Positions 1-8,105 of a DNA stretch of 64,000 nt are shown piece by piece. The notes beneath the pieces were generated by a model. It made no database searches. It was not told the DNA's origin and saw only the letters and a program-made list of their open reading frames with translations. Source of the stretch: an uncultured Lentisphaeraceae bacterium (GTDB taxonomy: Bacteria; Verrucomicrobiota; Kiritimatiellia; RFP12; DVOR01); NCBI GenBank assembly GCA_949289005.1, contig CASEMQ010000067.1, positions 62,001 to 126,000 of the forward strand, in the 5' to 3' direction. A program made the translations under genes and the position numbers. Every line of letters starts with the position of its first letter. The stretch's first letter is position 1.

Positions 1-1
1 C

Positions 2-745
2 GACCCCATCCCCGCGAAAGATTGGGCGACCGTCTTCCTCGGCGTCATGCGCACCCTCCTCGACAAACACCGCGCCACCCTTCACGCCCTGGCCGACGCC
101 AACGGCAACAACGGCTTCGCTTGGTTGGCGAGCACGCCGGACGGCTTCCGCACACCCGAAAAACTGGACGAAAAACTCTTCCTCGAACAGCACGGCAGTG
201 CCGACCAGCGCCTCCGCAACCTCCGCAACCTCTTCTCCCGCCTCGGCGAAGACCCCGAAGATCTCGTCTTCTACCTCCAAAAAAACGTTCACACTAAAGA
301 AGACACAAACGCCTTCGAGCAAGACTGTTACGCCTACTGGACTTTTGCCCTCCCCACCCTCAAGACCCAATGTTCCTGGCTCAACAAACGTAATCCGACC
401 TTTAATTCACATCTAATGACCCGTCGCCCCGGTTTTCGTGGCCATGAACTCCACTATATCGTTACCGCTTCAAGTGCAAGAATCTCGATGAATCTTTGGT
501 TTGCGACCGCCGAAGAGAACAAAATCGCATTTGACCGTCTCGTCGCCCATCGCCAAGCCATCGAAACAGCTTTCGGCGCACCAATCGTGTGGGACCGCAA
601 TAATAAAGGACGCGGCAGTTGGTTTAGTTATTCATTGCCCGGTGTCAACGTCCATCGGCAAGAAGATTGGCCCACCATCCTGGCCTTCCACGAAAAGTGG
701 GGACTGCGCCTCTGGAAAGCCGTGGAGCCCTTTTTACAGTCCTGA
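2..745 (+). CDS. DUF4268 domain protein (5' end outside window)
   Basis: The reading frame is open from base 2, so the N-terminus lies outside the window; an internal Met at base 47 is probably not the start. About 247 residues are visible. The C-terminal ~110 residues carry the DUF4268 pattern: a strand with 'MNLWFATAEENK', a helix ending 'RQAIETAFGAPIVWDR', then 'SWFSYSLPGV', 'EDWPTILAFHEKW' and a final 'LWKAVEPFL' helix. DUF4268 proteins often carry an N-terminal nuclease-like domain and occur near restriction or defence genes, but no such gene is visible here and the function is unknown. The stretch around 280-620 is visibly more AT-rich than its neighbours, which may point to transfer. 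It ends at a bidirectional terminator shared with tilS. Confidence 0.75.
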   Translation, partial: DPIPAKDWATVFLGVMRTLLDKHRATLHALADANGNNGFAWLASTPDGFRTPEKLDEKLFLEQHGSADQRLRNLRNLFSRLGEDPEDLVFYLQKNVHTKEDTNAFEQDCYAYWTFALPTLKTQCSWLNKRNPTFNSHLMTRRPGFRGHELHYIVTASSARISMNLWFATAEENKIAFDRLVAHRQAIETAFGAPIVWDRNNKGRGSWFSYSLPGVNVHRQEDWPTILAFHEKWGLRLWKAVEPFLQS

Positions 746-781
746 CACGCGACAAACACGCAAGACCGAAAGCGAACTGTA

Positions 782-820
782 CAAAAAAAGCGCCCATGCG
801 ATCAGGCATGGGCGCTTTTT
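782..820. terminator. bidirectional terminator between DUF4268 gene and tilS
   Basis: Ten-base stem (790-799 with 806-815) around the loop GATCAG, with an A-run on the left (783-789) and a T-run on the right (816-820), so it can end transcripts from both convergent genes. The tilS stop codon (802-804, complement) lies inside the loop, so the last tilS codons are part of the terminator. Confidence 0.8.
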
Positions 821-1716
821 GTTTGGCGGGCGGGAGGCGTTTGGGAAAAGGCGGCGGGGGAAAGGCGGCGAACGGTGACGTGGCCTTCGGTTTGGATGAC
901 GGCACCGACGGGGAGCGCAAGGAGGCGCTCGACTTGGCGGCGCGTGGGGGCGACGAGAAGCCAAGCGCGAAGGGCTCGGCGCGCCAAGACGGGCGGCGTG
1001 CCTTCGGCCAGGCAAAGGACGCCGGGCGTACGCTCGACGATGGCGCGTTCGGCGAGCGTGGCGAGGAAGGCGTTTTCCTCAGCCAAGAGGTCGGCAGAGG
1101 CGTTCATGCCGGCAACCATGTGCGGGAGCAGGGGGGTAAGGACGCGGCGGATGGCGTTGCGCGGAATGGTGAGGTCGGCATTGGAGACGTCTTCCACCCA
1201 GGCAAGCCCGCGCGTTTGGAGCCAGGTGACCTGCGCGGCGTGGGTCTCGTCGATCAGCGGGCGGCAGATGCGCCGCTCGGGGGCGGTGGGGAGCATGCCG
1301 CACCACCCGAAGCTGGCAAGGCCGTCCGCGCCGCACCCGCGCGCCATGCGCAGAATCAGGTTCTCGGCGCGGTCGTCCGCTTGGTGCGCCAGGAGGATGC
1401 CCGTGGCGTCAGCCTCGCGCAGGGCCATGGCGAAAAAAGCCAGGCGGGCGCGGCGGGCGCGGGCTTCTTTGGAGCCTGGCCCGGCCTCGGGCGCGGCGCA
1501 CCGCCCCACGCGCAAAGAAACGCCCAGGCGAGCGCAGAGGTCTCGGCAAAAGCGTTCGGCCTCGTCGCCATTCTCATCCGCGAAGCCGTGGTTGAAATGC
1601 AACGCCAACGGGCGGCAACCGGCCTCGACGCAACGATGCAGAAGCGCCACGGAGTCCGCGCCTCCGCTCAGCCCGAGCGCCCAGCGCGCCCCAAACAAAT
1701 CCTCCGGCCAACGCAT
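802..1716 (-). CDS. tilS: tRNA(Ile)-lysidine synthase TilS
   Basis: Makes lysidine at the wobble C34 of tRNA-Ile(CAU), changing AUG decoding to AUA; cytoplasmic and normally essential. 304 residues. The N-terminus has the PP-loop ATP-pyrophosphatase motif LSGGADS (residues 16-22), then 'ALHFNHG' and 'GILLAHQADDRAENLILRMARG', all typical of the TilS/MesJ family. It is shorter than E. coli TilS (about 430) and resembles the short forms with a reduced C-terminal region. It lies 22 bases downstream of the cystatin-like lipoprotein gene on the same strand and is probably co-transcribed with it. Confidence 0.9.
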   Translation of the reverse strand: MRWPEDLFGARWALGLSGGADSVALLHRCVEAGCRPLALHFNHGFADENGDEAERFCRDLCARLGVSLRVGRCAAPEAGPGSKEARARRARLAFFAMALREADATGILLAHQADDRAENLILRMARGCGADGLASFGWCGMLPTAPERRICRPLIDETHAAQVTWLQTRGLAWVEDVSNADLTIPRNAIRRVLTPLLPHMVAGMNASADLLAEENAFLATLAERAIVERTPGVLCLAEGTPPVLARRALRAWLLVAPTRRQVERLLALPVGAVIQTEGHVTVRRLSPAAFSQTPPARQTKSAHA

Positions 1717-1738
1717 CGGCGCGTGTCGTTCGCCACGG

Positions 1739-2170
1739 TCAATCGGTCGCGGAAAGTTCGCGGATGGAAACCACGCGCGGTGTCTCGCCGGTCTGCGGAA
1801 GCGGGCGGTGGATCACCACGGAGTAACGCCGGAGGCCATCGGCGCTGACACAGCGAAAATCGTAATTGAGGCCGGCCACCACTTGCGTGGCCACCGTGAG
1901 CGGACGCAAGGCACGCGCCTCGGACTCCTTGGTGGCCTCCACAAAGACGTCGCGTTGCTCGGGGTCAATCGCGATTTGCTCGGAATAGGCTCCCACCTTG
2001 GCGGGAGGCTTGGGGTGCGCGGGCTCGGGTTTCGGCGCGGGCGTGGCGGGCTCCGCCACGGCGGGCGGCGCAGGCGCGGCCGCGACGGGGGCCTCCGCCG
2101 GACAGGCATACCACGAGGCGCAACCGCAAAAGGCAAGCGGCAAAAGCAAAAGGGCAAGGCTTCGCTTCAT
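1739..2170 (-). CDS. cystatin/stefin-like lipoprotein
   Basis: 143 residues. Start chosen at 2170 because it has a GGAG ribosome site and gives a clean lipoprotein signal (MKRSLALLLLPLAFCGC). A Pro/Ala-rich linker (about 24-58) leads to a C-terminal domain of about 85 residues. That domain has 'VGAYSEQ' at its start, the cystatin first-loop motif QVVAG (96-100) followed by LNYDFRC, and 'RPLPQTGETP' where stefins have their second inhibitory loop. In cystatins the N-terminal Gly, QxVxG and the second loop form the wedge that blocks papain-type cysteine proteases. An anchored cysteine-protease inhibitor is therefore a reasonable inference; a binding-only role is possible. A second motif, PW, of type-2 cystatins is absent, as in stefins. 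Confidence 0.6.
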   Translation of the reverse strand: MKRSLALLLLPLAFCGCASWYACPAEAPVAAAPAPPAVAEPATPAPKPEPAHPKPPAKVGAYSEQIAIDPEQRDVFVEATKESEARALRPLTVATQVVAGLNYDFRCVSADGLRRYSVVIHRPLPQTGETPRVVSIRELSATD

Positions 2171-2208
2171 TCGTTTTCTCCGTTTTGTCCAACCAATCGT
2201 TTTGGGTA

Positions 2209-2217
2209 AGGATAGCA
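2209..2217 (-). promoter_or_regulatory. extended -10 promoter for the lipoprotein-tilS unit
   Basis: On the minus strand TGC-TATCCT, a TGn-extended -10, followed after about 32 bases by the ribosome site and the start at 2170. No convincing -35 is visible. Confidence 0.45.
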
Positions 2218-2324
2218 AACTCCCCGCGAAATTGCGCGGGAGCAACCGAAATCGGCACCGTCCCGGGAAAGTTTCCCCGACGGCGCCGGAGACCGCCAAG
2301 CCGCCGAAGCGCGTCTTCCCCATG

Positions 2325-2333
2325 TGTTATAAT
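2325..2333 (+). promoter_or_regulatory. extended -10 promoter for the U32 peptidase
   Basis: TGT-TATAAT, a consensus extended -10. Expected transcription start is near 2340, giving a ~25-base leader with AAAGGA before the ATG at 2365. An alternative in-frame ATG at 2341 would make the mRNA leaderless. Confidence 0.6.
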
Positions 2334-2364
2334 GGGCGGCATGGAGCGAAAGGAAACGCGAGGC

Positions 2365-4704
2365 ATGACGAGGCAAGGTTCGGCGCCGGAGCTGTTGGCG
2401 CCGGCGGGGTCGTTCGAGGCGGCAATGGCGGCGTTCGCGTATGGAGCGGACGCGATTTATCTAGGGCTGGAGCGTTTTTCGGCGCGCGCGGACGCGGCGA
2501 ACTTTGGGGACGAGGCCTTGCGGCGGGTCGTGGCCTACGCGCACAATCTGGGGCGCAAGGTCTACGTGACGCTGAACACATTGGTGGAGTCACGGGAGTT
2601 CGCGGCGTTGCGCGAGCCGCTGGCCTTGATGGAAGCGGTGGCGGTGGATGGGGTGATCGTGCAGGATTTGGGCTTGGCGGGCTGGATGCGCCGCGATTTC
2701 CCGCGTTTGGCGTTGCACGCCTCGACGCAACTGGCCTGTACGTCCCTGGCGGGGGCTCGGGCCCTCAAGGATTTGGGTTTTGTGCGGATTGTGACGGCGC
2801 GCGAGCTGAGTTTGCGGGAGGCCGCCGAAATCGGGCGGCGCGCGGGGGTGGAGATCGAGGTCTTCGTCCACGGCGCGCTCTGTTACTCGCTCTCGGGGCT
2901 TTGCCTCTATTCCTCGCTGACCACCGGGCGCAGCGGCAACCGCGGGCGGTGCGCTTATTGCTGCCGCCAGCCCTTTCGTCCTTGGGGCAGGGAACCCTGC
3001 CATCCCTTTTCCATGCGCGACTTGGCGTTGCTGGGGCAAATCAAGACGCTGCGTACCTTGCCTTTGGCCTCGCTGAAAATCGAGGGCCGCATGAAGAACC
3101 CGCTCTACGTCGCGGCCGTGACCGACCTCTACCGCGGTCTCCTCGACGGGACGCTCTCCGCCGCGCAGACGCGCGCCAAATGCGATGACCTGCGCACCCT
3201 CTTCTCGCGCCCCTGGACGGAACTGCACGCCATGGGGCAGGCCGCCCCTGAGGCAATCATCGATGCCCGCAGCGTAGGCCATCGCGGCCTCCCCATCGGG
3301 CGCGTGCTCGCGGTGCTCCGCGACGCCGACGGCACGCGGTGGCTGACCTTCGACACCACGCGCGCCATCGAATGCCACGACGGCCTCCAGATCGACTTGC
3401 CCGGGCGTCCGGCGGGATTCCCGGTCGACCGTCTGCGCCAAGCGCGCACCAAACGCACCGTCATCGCGGCGCCGGCCGGCTCGCGCGTGGAGGTGGCCTT
3501 GCCGCGCGAAGTGGGCGACTTGCCGCGCGGGGCAACGGTCTGCCACGCCGCCTCGCAAGCGGTGCGCCGCGCCTTCCCCATCCCCACGCCCCGCGTCGCC
3601 GAGACACGCACGTTGCAACCGGCGGACCTGACGCTCACGCTGCGGCCGGACAGCCTGACGCTGGAAGGAAACGGTTGCGCCGTGCGCGTGCCCGCCGACC
3701 TGCCGCCCGCCCAAAACCCCGCCGGCACCCAAGAAGCCGTGCGGCGCCATCTGGGACGGCTCGGCGAGGATGGCTTCGCCCTACGCTCCCTGCGCGTGGA
3801 GGATGGCGGTCGTTTCGCGCCACCCTCGTTGCTCAACACGGCACGCCGCCAATGGGCCGCCGAGGCACGCGCGCACGCGACGCCGCCGGAGCCCCCGCCC
3901 GCGCCGGCCGTCGCCGCCCCACGCCGCGCATCGGTGGCCGAGGCGACTTGGACGCTCAAGGTCTCCGCATTGCAATCCCCCACCCTCCTGCACGGGGGCG
4001 ACCTGCCGCGCGAAGTGGTCGTGACCGTGCCCTCCACGGCAACCGCGGCAATGCTCGCGCCGTGGTTGGCCGCCCTCCCGCCCGAACGGCTGCGCGTGGC
4101 ATTGCCGGTGGCCCTGCGCGACGCGGACTTGGGCCCGCTCGCGGCCGTGGTCGGCGACTTGGCCGACCGCGGCCATCGGCGTTTTGAGTGCGCGGACTTG
4201 GCATCGTGGCAACTCTTGCGCGATCTGCAACCCGCCTGCGATGCCTTCGACATCACGGCGGACTGGACTTGGTATGCCGTCAATGGCGAGGCCCTCCGCC
4301 TTCAGCGCGCCTGCGGCATCACGGCGGGCGTGACGGGCTTCGAGGCCAACCTCCCCAACCTCGCGACCCTGCCCGAGGCTCCGCCCCGCGAAATCCTGGT
4401 GGCCGGCTACGCGCCGCTCTTCATGGCGTGCGCGGCACCGCTCCTGCCCAAGCCCGATGGCGCACGGCTCACGGATCGCGCGGGTTTGCCCCTGCGCGTG
4501 ACGCGCCTGGGGCGCCTGTGGGTCACCTTCTCGGAACGGCCTTGGAGCGCCCTGCCGCAGGTGCCGAATCTCCTGCGCGCCGGGTTCGGCCACCTGCGCG
4601 TGGATCTCTCTTGGGCCGGCCGCGAGGTGCCGGCGACACGTTGGCGCGACCTCCTCGACGCCCCCGACACGCTCCCCGCGCACTTCACCGAACCGCGCCT
4701 CTGA
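2365..4704 (+). CDS. U32 family peptidase
   Basis: About 779 residues. The N-terminal two-fifths is a peptidase U32 domain: 'PELLAPAGSFEAAMAAFAYG' with 'GADAIYLGLERFSARA', later 'VFVHGALCYSLSGLCLYSS', the Cys-rich 'GRCAYCCRQPF' and 'SLKIEGRMKNPLYVA'. The Cys set is the one thought to bind an iron-sulphur cluster in U32 proteins that act in RNA hydroxylation, ubiquinone synthesis or collagen breakdown. The C-terminal half looks like the DUF3656-type extension of long U32 proteins. Start 2365 has AAAGGA ten bases upstream; 2341 is the alternative. It is transcribed alone from its own promoter. The precise substrate cannot be told from sequence. Confidence 0.85.
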   Translation: MTRQGSAPELLAPAGSFEAAMAAFAYGADAIYLGLERFSARADAANFGDEALRRVVAYAHNLGRKVYVTLNTLVESREFAALREPLALMEAVAVDGVIVQDLGLAGWMRRDFPRLALHASTQLACTSLAGARALKDLGFVRIVTARELSLREAAEIGRRAGVEIEVFVHGALCYSLSGLCLYSSLTTGRSGNRGRCAYCCRQPFRPWGREPCHPFSMRDLALLGQIKTLRTLPLASLKIEGRMKNPLYVAAVTDLYRGLLDGTLSAAQTRAKCDDLRTLFSRPWTELHAMGQAAPEAIIDARSVGHRGLPIGRVLAVLRDADGTRWLTFDTTRAIECHDGLQIDLPGRPAGFPVDRLRQARTKRTVIAAPAGSRVEVALPREVGDLPRGATVCHAASQAVRRAFPIPTPRVAETRTLQPADLTLTLRPDSLTLEGNGCAVRVPADLPPAQNPAGTQEAVRRHLGRLGEDGFALRSLRVEDGGRFAPPSLLNTARRQWAAEARAHATPPEPPPAPAVAAPRRASVAEATWTLKVSALQSPTLLHGGDLPREVVVTVPSTATAAMLAPWLAALPPERLRVALPVALRDADLGPLAAVVGDLADRGHRRFECADLASWQLLRDLQPACDAFDITADWTWYAVNGEALRLQRACGITAGVTGFEANLPNLATLPEAPPREILVAGYAPLFMACAAPLLPKPDGARLTDRAGLPLRVTRLGRLWVTFSERPWSALPQVPNLLRAGFGHLRVDLSWAGREVPATRWRDLLDAPDTLPAHFTEPRL

Positions 4705-4823
4705 TTCTGAAACATCAAAGAACCCAACGCATGGCGCAGGCGTAACCCGGTGGCGCCCGGGAAACTTGCGCACGCTTCGCGCCACAAAGACACCGACTGT
4801 GCGCAGCGTGAAGGAAATTGAAG

Positions 4824-4829
4824 TATAAT
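4824..4829 (+). promoter_or_regulatory. -10 promoter element for the moxR operon
   Basis: TATAAT, followed about 12 bases on by GAAAGGA and the ATG at 4855. The rest of the 150-base gap after the U32 gene shows no gene. No clear -35. Confidence 0.5.
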
Positions 4830-4854
4830 AAACGCGTTGACGAAAGGATTGCTT

Positions 4855-5841
4855 ATGGCAGAGAATGACGAGACGATTGCGCGGTGCACGCCATTGTTGG
4901 CGGCAATCCGTGGCGAGGTGAACAAGGCGTTGGTGGGGCAGGAGCACATGGTCGATGCCCTGCTGATTGCGTTGCTCACGGGTGGGCATATTTTGTTGGA
5001 GGGGGTGCCGGGGCTGGCGAAAACGACGGCGGTGCGGGCGTTGGCGGCGGCGTTGGGGCTGGAGACGCGGCGGATTTCGTTCACGCCGGATTTGTTGCCT
5101 GCGGACGTGATCGGCAGCCTGATTTACAACCAACGCGAGGGGACCTTCACGCCGCACAAGGGGCCGGTCTTCGCGAACCTGCTCATCGCGGACGAAATCA
5201 ACCGTGCGCCGGCGAAGGTGCAATCGGCCCTCTTGGAGGCGATGCAGGAGCGCCAGGTGACGTTGGGGGACGAAACGTATCCGTTGCCGCAGCCGTTTTT
5301 GGTGATGGCGACGCAAAACCCCATCGAGCAGGAGGGAACCTATCCGTTGCCTGAGGCGCAGACGGATCGTTTCATGCTCAAGTGCGTGGTGCATCACCCG
5401 GAGCGCGAGGATGAGCGGCGAATCATGAACCGACTCACGCAACCGGCCGCGATGGCCACGCCGCCGCGGCGTTGCGTCTCGCCCGAGGACATCCGGCTGT
5501 TGCTCTCCGCCGCCGAGAAGGTCTATTGCGACGCGAAGGTGGACGATTATATCCTGGATTTGGTCTTCGCCACGCGCGAGCCGGCGAACTTCAAGGGGCT
5601 GGAGTCCCTCAAAGGGGCCATTCAGCTGGGGGTCTCGCCGCGCGGCTCCATTTGCCTGAAACTGGCCGCGCGCGCCAACGCGCTCCTGAGAGGCCGTGCC
5701 TATGCCACGCCGCAAGACGTGAAAGAGACGGCGCACGACGTGCTCCGTCACCGTCTCTTGCTCACGTACGAGGCGGAGGCGGAGGAGTTGACGCCGGATG
5801 CCGTGTTGGATCGGCTCCTCGCCGAGATTCCCGTGCCCTGA
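4855..5841 (+). CDS. MoxR-family AAA+ ATPase
   Basis: 328 residues. Walker A GVPGLAKTT (50-58), Walker B LLIADEINRA (109-118), and the MoxR signatures 'SALLEAMQERQVTLG', 'FLVMATQNPIEQEGTYPLPEAQTDRF' (sensor 1 region) and the C-terminal 'GVSPRGSICLKLAARA'. MoxR ATPases act as chaperones that activate VWA-domain partners. The next gene encodes a DUF58 protein, the usual partner, so the two probably work together. Start 4855 is preceded by GAAAGGA at good spacing; an in-frame TTG at 4837 is less likely. Confidence 0.92.
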   Translation: MAENDETIARCTPLLAAIRGEVNKALVGQEHMVDALLIALLTGGHILLEGVPGLAKTTAVRALAAALGLETRRISFTPDLLPADVIGSLIYNQREGTFTPHKGPVFANLLIADEINRAPAKVQSALLEAMQERQVTLGDETYPLPQPFLVMATQNPIEQEGTYPLPEAQTDRFMLKCVVHHPEREDERRIMNRLTQPAAMATPPRRCVSPEDIRLLLSAAEKVYCDAKVDDYILDLVFATREPANFKGLESLKGAIQLGVSPRGSICLKLAARANALLRGRAYATPQDVKETAHDVLRHRLLLTYEAEAEELTPDAVLDRLLAEIPVP

Positions 5842-5884
5842 AAACAAAAAGCCCCGCCGCCCGCGTTTGCGCGGGCGGCGGGGC
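5842..5884 (-). terminator. GC-rich hairpin with T-run on the minus strand only
   Basis: A perfect 15-bp stem (5851-5865 with 5870-5884, loop TTTG) lies between moxR and the DUF58 gene. On its left is an A-rich run (5842-5850), which makes a terminator for minus-strand transcription; there is no T-run on the plus-strand side. It may block antisense transcription into moxR, or protect or attenuate the operon mRNA. Confidence 0.5.
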
Positions 5885-5947
5885 CGAACGGCTTGCCACG
5901 GCAGGGGGAGCCTTGCCGTAAAGCGACGATGGGAGGGCCTGCGACGC

Positions 5948-6829
5948 ATGAAGATTGACACCGAGGCTTTGATGAAGGAGGTGGGGCGGATTCGCATCCT
6001 CACGAGGCGGCTCATGGACGAGCGGCTGAGCGGCGATTACCACTCCGTCTTCAAGGGGCAGGGCATCGAGTTCGACGAAGCGCGCCCCTATCAGCCGGGC
6101 GACGATGTGCGCGCCATCGACTGGAACGTCACGGCGCGCATGGGGGAGCCCTTCGTCAAACGCTTCAGCGAGGAGCGCGAGCTGACGGTGCTCTTCATGG
6201 TGGATGTCTCGGGGAGCCAGTGCTTCGGGACGGCGGGGCGCTCCAAGGCGGCGCGGGCGGCGGAGCTGACGGCATTGCTGGCGATGGCGGCGTTGTCGAA
6301 CCAAGACAAGGTGGGGTTGCTGCTTTTTTCGGATCGCGTGGTGAAGTCGCTGCCGCCGCGCAAAGGGCGCACGGCCGTCCAGCGGCTGGTGCGCGAGGTG
6401 TTGGCTGCGGAGGAGACGCACGAGGGCACGGACATCCGCGCGGCGCTCCGCTTCGTCTCGGCCACGCAGCGGCGCAAGGCCGTGGTGTTCCTGGTGTCGG
6501 ACTTCCAGGATGTGGGCTATGTGCGCGACCTGACGGCGTTCGCGCGTCGGCATGACGTGGTTGCCTGCCGTATCACGGATCCCGCCGAGCAGACCTTGCC
6601 CAACGTGGGGCTGGTGGCGTTGTGGGATCCCGAGACGCACCAAACCGTGCTGGTGGACACCGCCAGCGCCGACGTGCGCCGACGTTTCGCCGAGGAAGCC
6701 GAGCGGACGCGCGCCGCTCAGAACAGGGACTTCCTGCGCGCGGGGGTGGACGTGCTCGACCTTTCCACCGACAAGCCTTACGCGGAGGCCGTGCGGGCAC
6801 TCTTCCGGCGACGCGCGCGCCGCCGCTGA
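5948..6829 (+). CDS. DUF58 (VWA-like) protein
   Basis: 293 residues. The DUF58 hallmark 'DEARPYQPGDDVRAIDWNVTARMGEPFVKRF' region is at about 38-68 (quoted in parts: PYQPGDD, IDWNVTAR). It is followed by a VWA-type fold with 'VLFMVDVSGSQCFG' (MIDAS DVSGS) and 'VVFLVSDFQD'. DUF58 proteins are the usual client of MoxR ATPases. Start 5948 follows GGGAGG with ten bases between. The C-terminus is Arg-rich. No membrane segment is obvious, so it is probably cytoplasmic or peripheral. Confidence 0.88.
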   Translation: MKIDTEALMKEVGRIRILTRRLMDERLSGDYHSVFKGQGIEFDEARPYQPGDDVRAIDWNVTARMGEPFVKRFSEERELTVLFMVDVSGSQCFGTAGRSKAARAAELTALLAMAALSNQDKVGLLLFSDRVVKSLPPRKGRTAVQRLVREVLAAEETHEGTDIRAALRFVSATQRRKAVVFLVSDFQDVGYVRDLTAFARRHDVVACRITDPAEQTLPNVGLVALWDPETHQTVLVDTASADVRRRFAEEAERTRAAQNRDFLRAGVDVLDLSTDKPYAEAVRALFRRRARRR

Positions 6830-6853
6830 CCCTTTGGAAAACAGGAGCGGGAC

Positions 6854-8047
6854 ATGGATTCGATCAAGGACATCTTCAAGATTGGCGTGGGGCCATCGAG
6901 TTCGCACACGATGGGGCCAAGGCTCGCCGCCGAGCAGTTTCTGGGGCGCTTCCCGGAAGCCGCGCGCTTTCGCGTGGCACTCTATGGGTCGTTGGCTGCC
7001 ACGGGGCGCGGGCACCTCACAGACAAGGCAATCCTGGACGTTCTGGGGCGCGACCGCACGGACATCGAATGGAACCCCACCGTCTTCCTGCCATTCCATC
7101 CCAACGGGATGCGCTTTTGGGCGTTGGACGCGGCCGGCTCGGAATTGGGCAAATGGGAGGTCTACAGCATTGGCGGGGGCTTTTTGAGCGAGGGGCCCGG
7201 CAAGACTCAGACGACCGCGGTGGCCTATCCCTACACCACGATGGGCGGGGTTTTGGAGTGGTACGCCAAAACGGGGCGAATCTTTTGGGAATATGTGTTG
7301 GAATACGAGGGGCAACCGGTCTTCGACCATATGCGCGCGGTGTGGCGCGTCATGCGCGAGGCCGTCGAACGTGGGCTTGACGCCGAGGGCGTGCTCCCCG
7401 GCGGGCTGGGCATCCAACGCAAGGCCAGCGCCTATTACCGGCGGGCAATGGGCATGCGCGAGGGGCTCCGAGGCCGCGGTCTGCTCTATGCCTACGCGCT
7501 CGCCGTGGCCGAGGAGAACGCGGCGGGCACAGGCCTGATCGTGACGGCGCCGACCTGTGGTAGCGCGGGCGTCTTGCCGGCCTGTCTCTACTACCTCCAC
7601 AAACATCACGACCTCACGGAAAAACGTATCATCCGAGCCTTGGCGACGGCCGGGCTCATCGGGGCGCTGGTCAAGGAAAACGCCTCCATCAGCGGCGCGG
7701 AGGTGGGTTGCCAAGGCGAGATCGGCGTGGCCTGCGCGATGGCCGCCGGGGCGGTGAACCAAATCTTCGGCGGCTCGCCCCACCAGATCGAATACGCCGC
7801 GGAGATGGGGCTGGAGCACCACCTCGGCCTCACGTGCGACCCCATCGGCGGGCTCGTGCAGATCCCCTGCATCGAGCGCAATGCCTTCGCGGCGGCACGC
7901 GCGATGGACGCGAACATGTACGCCGCCCTCTCCGACGGCCAGCACAGCATCTCCTTCGACAAGGTCGTCAAGGCGATGTTGCAGACGGGGCACGACCTGC
8001 CCAGCCTCTACAAGGAAACCTCCGAGGGCGGACTCGCGCGCGTCTGA
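6854..8047 (+). CDS. sdaA: L-serine ammonia-lyase (iron-sulphur)
   Basis: Converts L-serine to pyruvate and ammonia with a [4Fe-4S] cluster. 397 residues, a single-chain enzyme holding both the beta part (start 'DIFKIGVGPSSSHTMGP', 'GSLAATGRGHLTDKA') and the alpha part ('APTCGSAGVLPACLYY', 'GAEVGCQGEIGVACAMAAG', 'GLTCDPIGGLVQIPCIERN'). The cysteines in the last three motifs fit the cluster ligands. AGGAG lies upstream of the ATG. It is 24 bases downstream of the DUF58 gene and could be in the same unit, though the functions look unrelated. Confidence 0.93.
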   Translation: MDSIKDIFKIGVGPSSSHTMGPRLAAEQFLGRFPEAARFRVALYGSLAATGRGHLTDKAILDVLGRDRTDIEWNPTVFLPFHPNGMRFWALDAAGSELGKWEVYSIGGGFLSEGPGKTQTTAVAYPYTTMGGVLEWYAKTGRIFWEYVLEYEGQPVFDHMRAVWRVMREAVERGLDAEGVLPGGLGIQRKASAYYRRAMGMREGLRGRGLLYAYALAVAEENAAGTGLIVTAPTCGSAGVLPACLYYLHKHHDLTEKRIIRALATAGLIGALVKENASISGAEVGCQGEIGVACAMAAGAVNQIFGGSPHQIEYAAEMGLEHHLGLTCDPIGGLVQIPCIERNAFAAARAMDANMYAALSDGQHSISFDKVVKAMLQTGHDLPSLYKETSEGGLARV

Positions 8048-8105
8048 CGGCACGCCTCCACCCCGCCGCGCACGTGCGGCCACAACCACGAAAAGGAGCC
8101 TGGAA

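Noticed and set aside
2332..2364. Leaderless start of the U32 gene at 2341, given TATAAT seven bases upstream.
   Set aside because: AAAGGA at proper distance before the ATG at 2365 gives an ordinary ~25-base leader; kept only as an alternative.
4705..4823. Similarity between CCCGGGAAACTTGC here and CCCGGGAAAGTTTCC near 2268.
   Set aside because: About 12 shared GC-rich bases without further context; likely chance.
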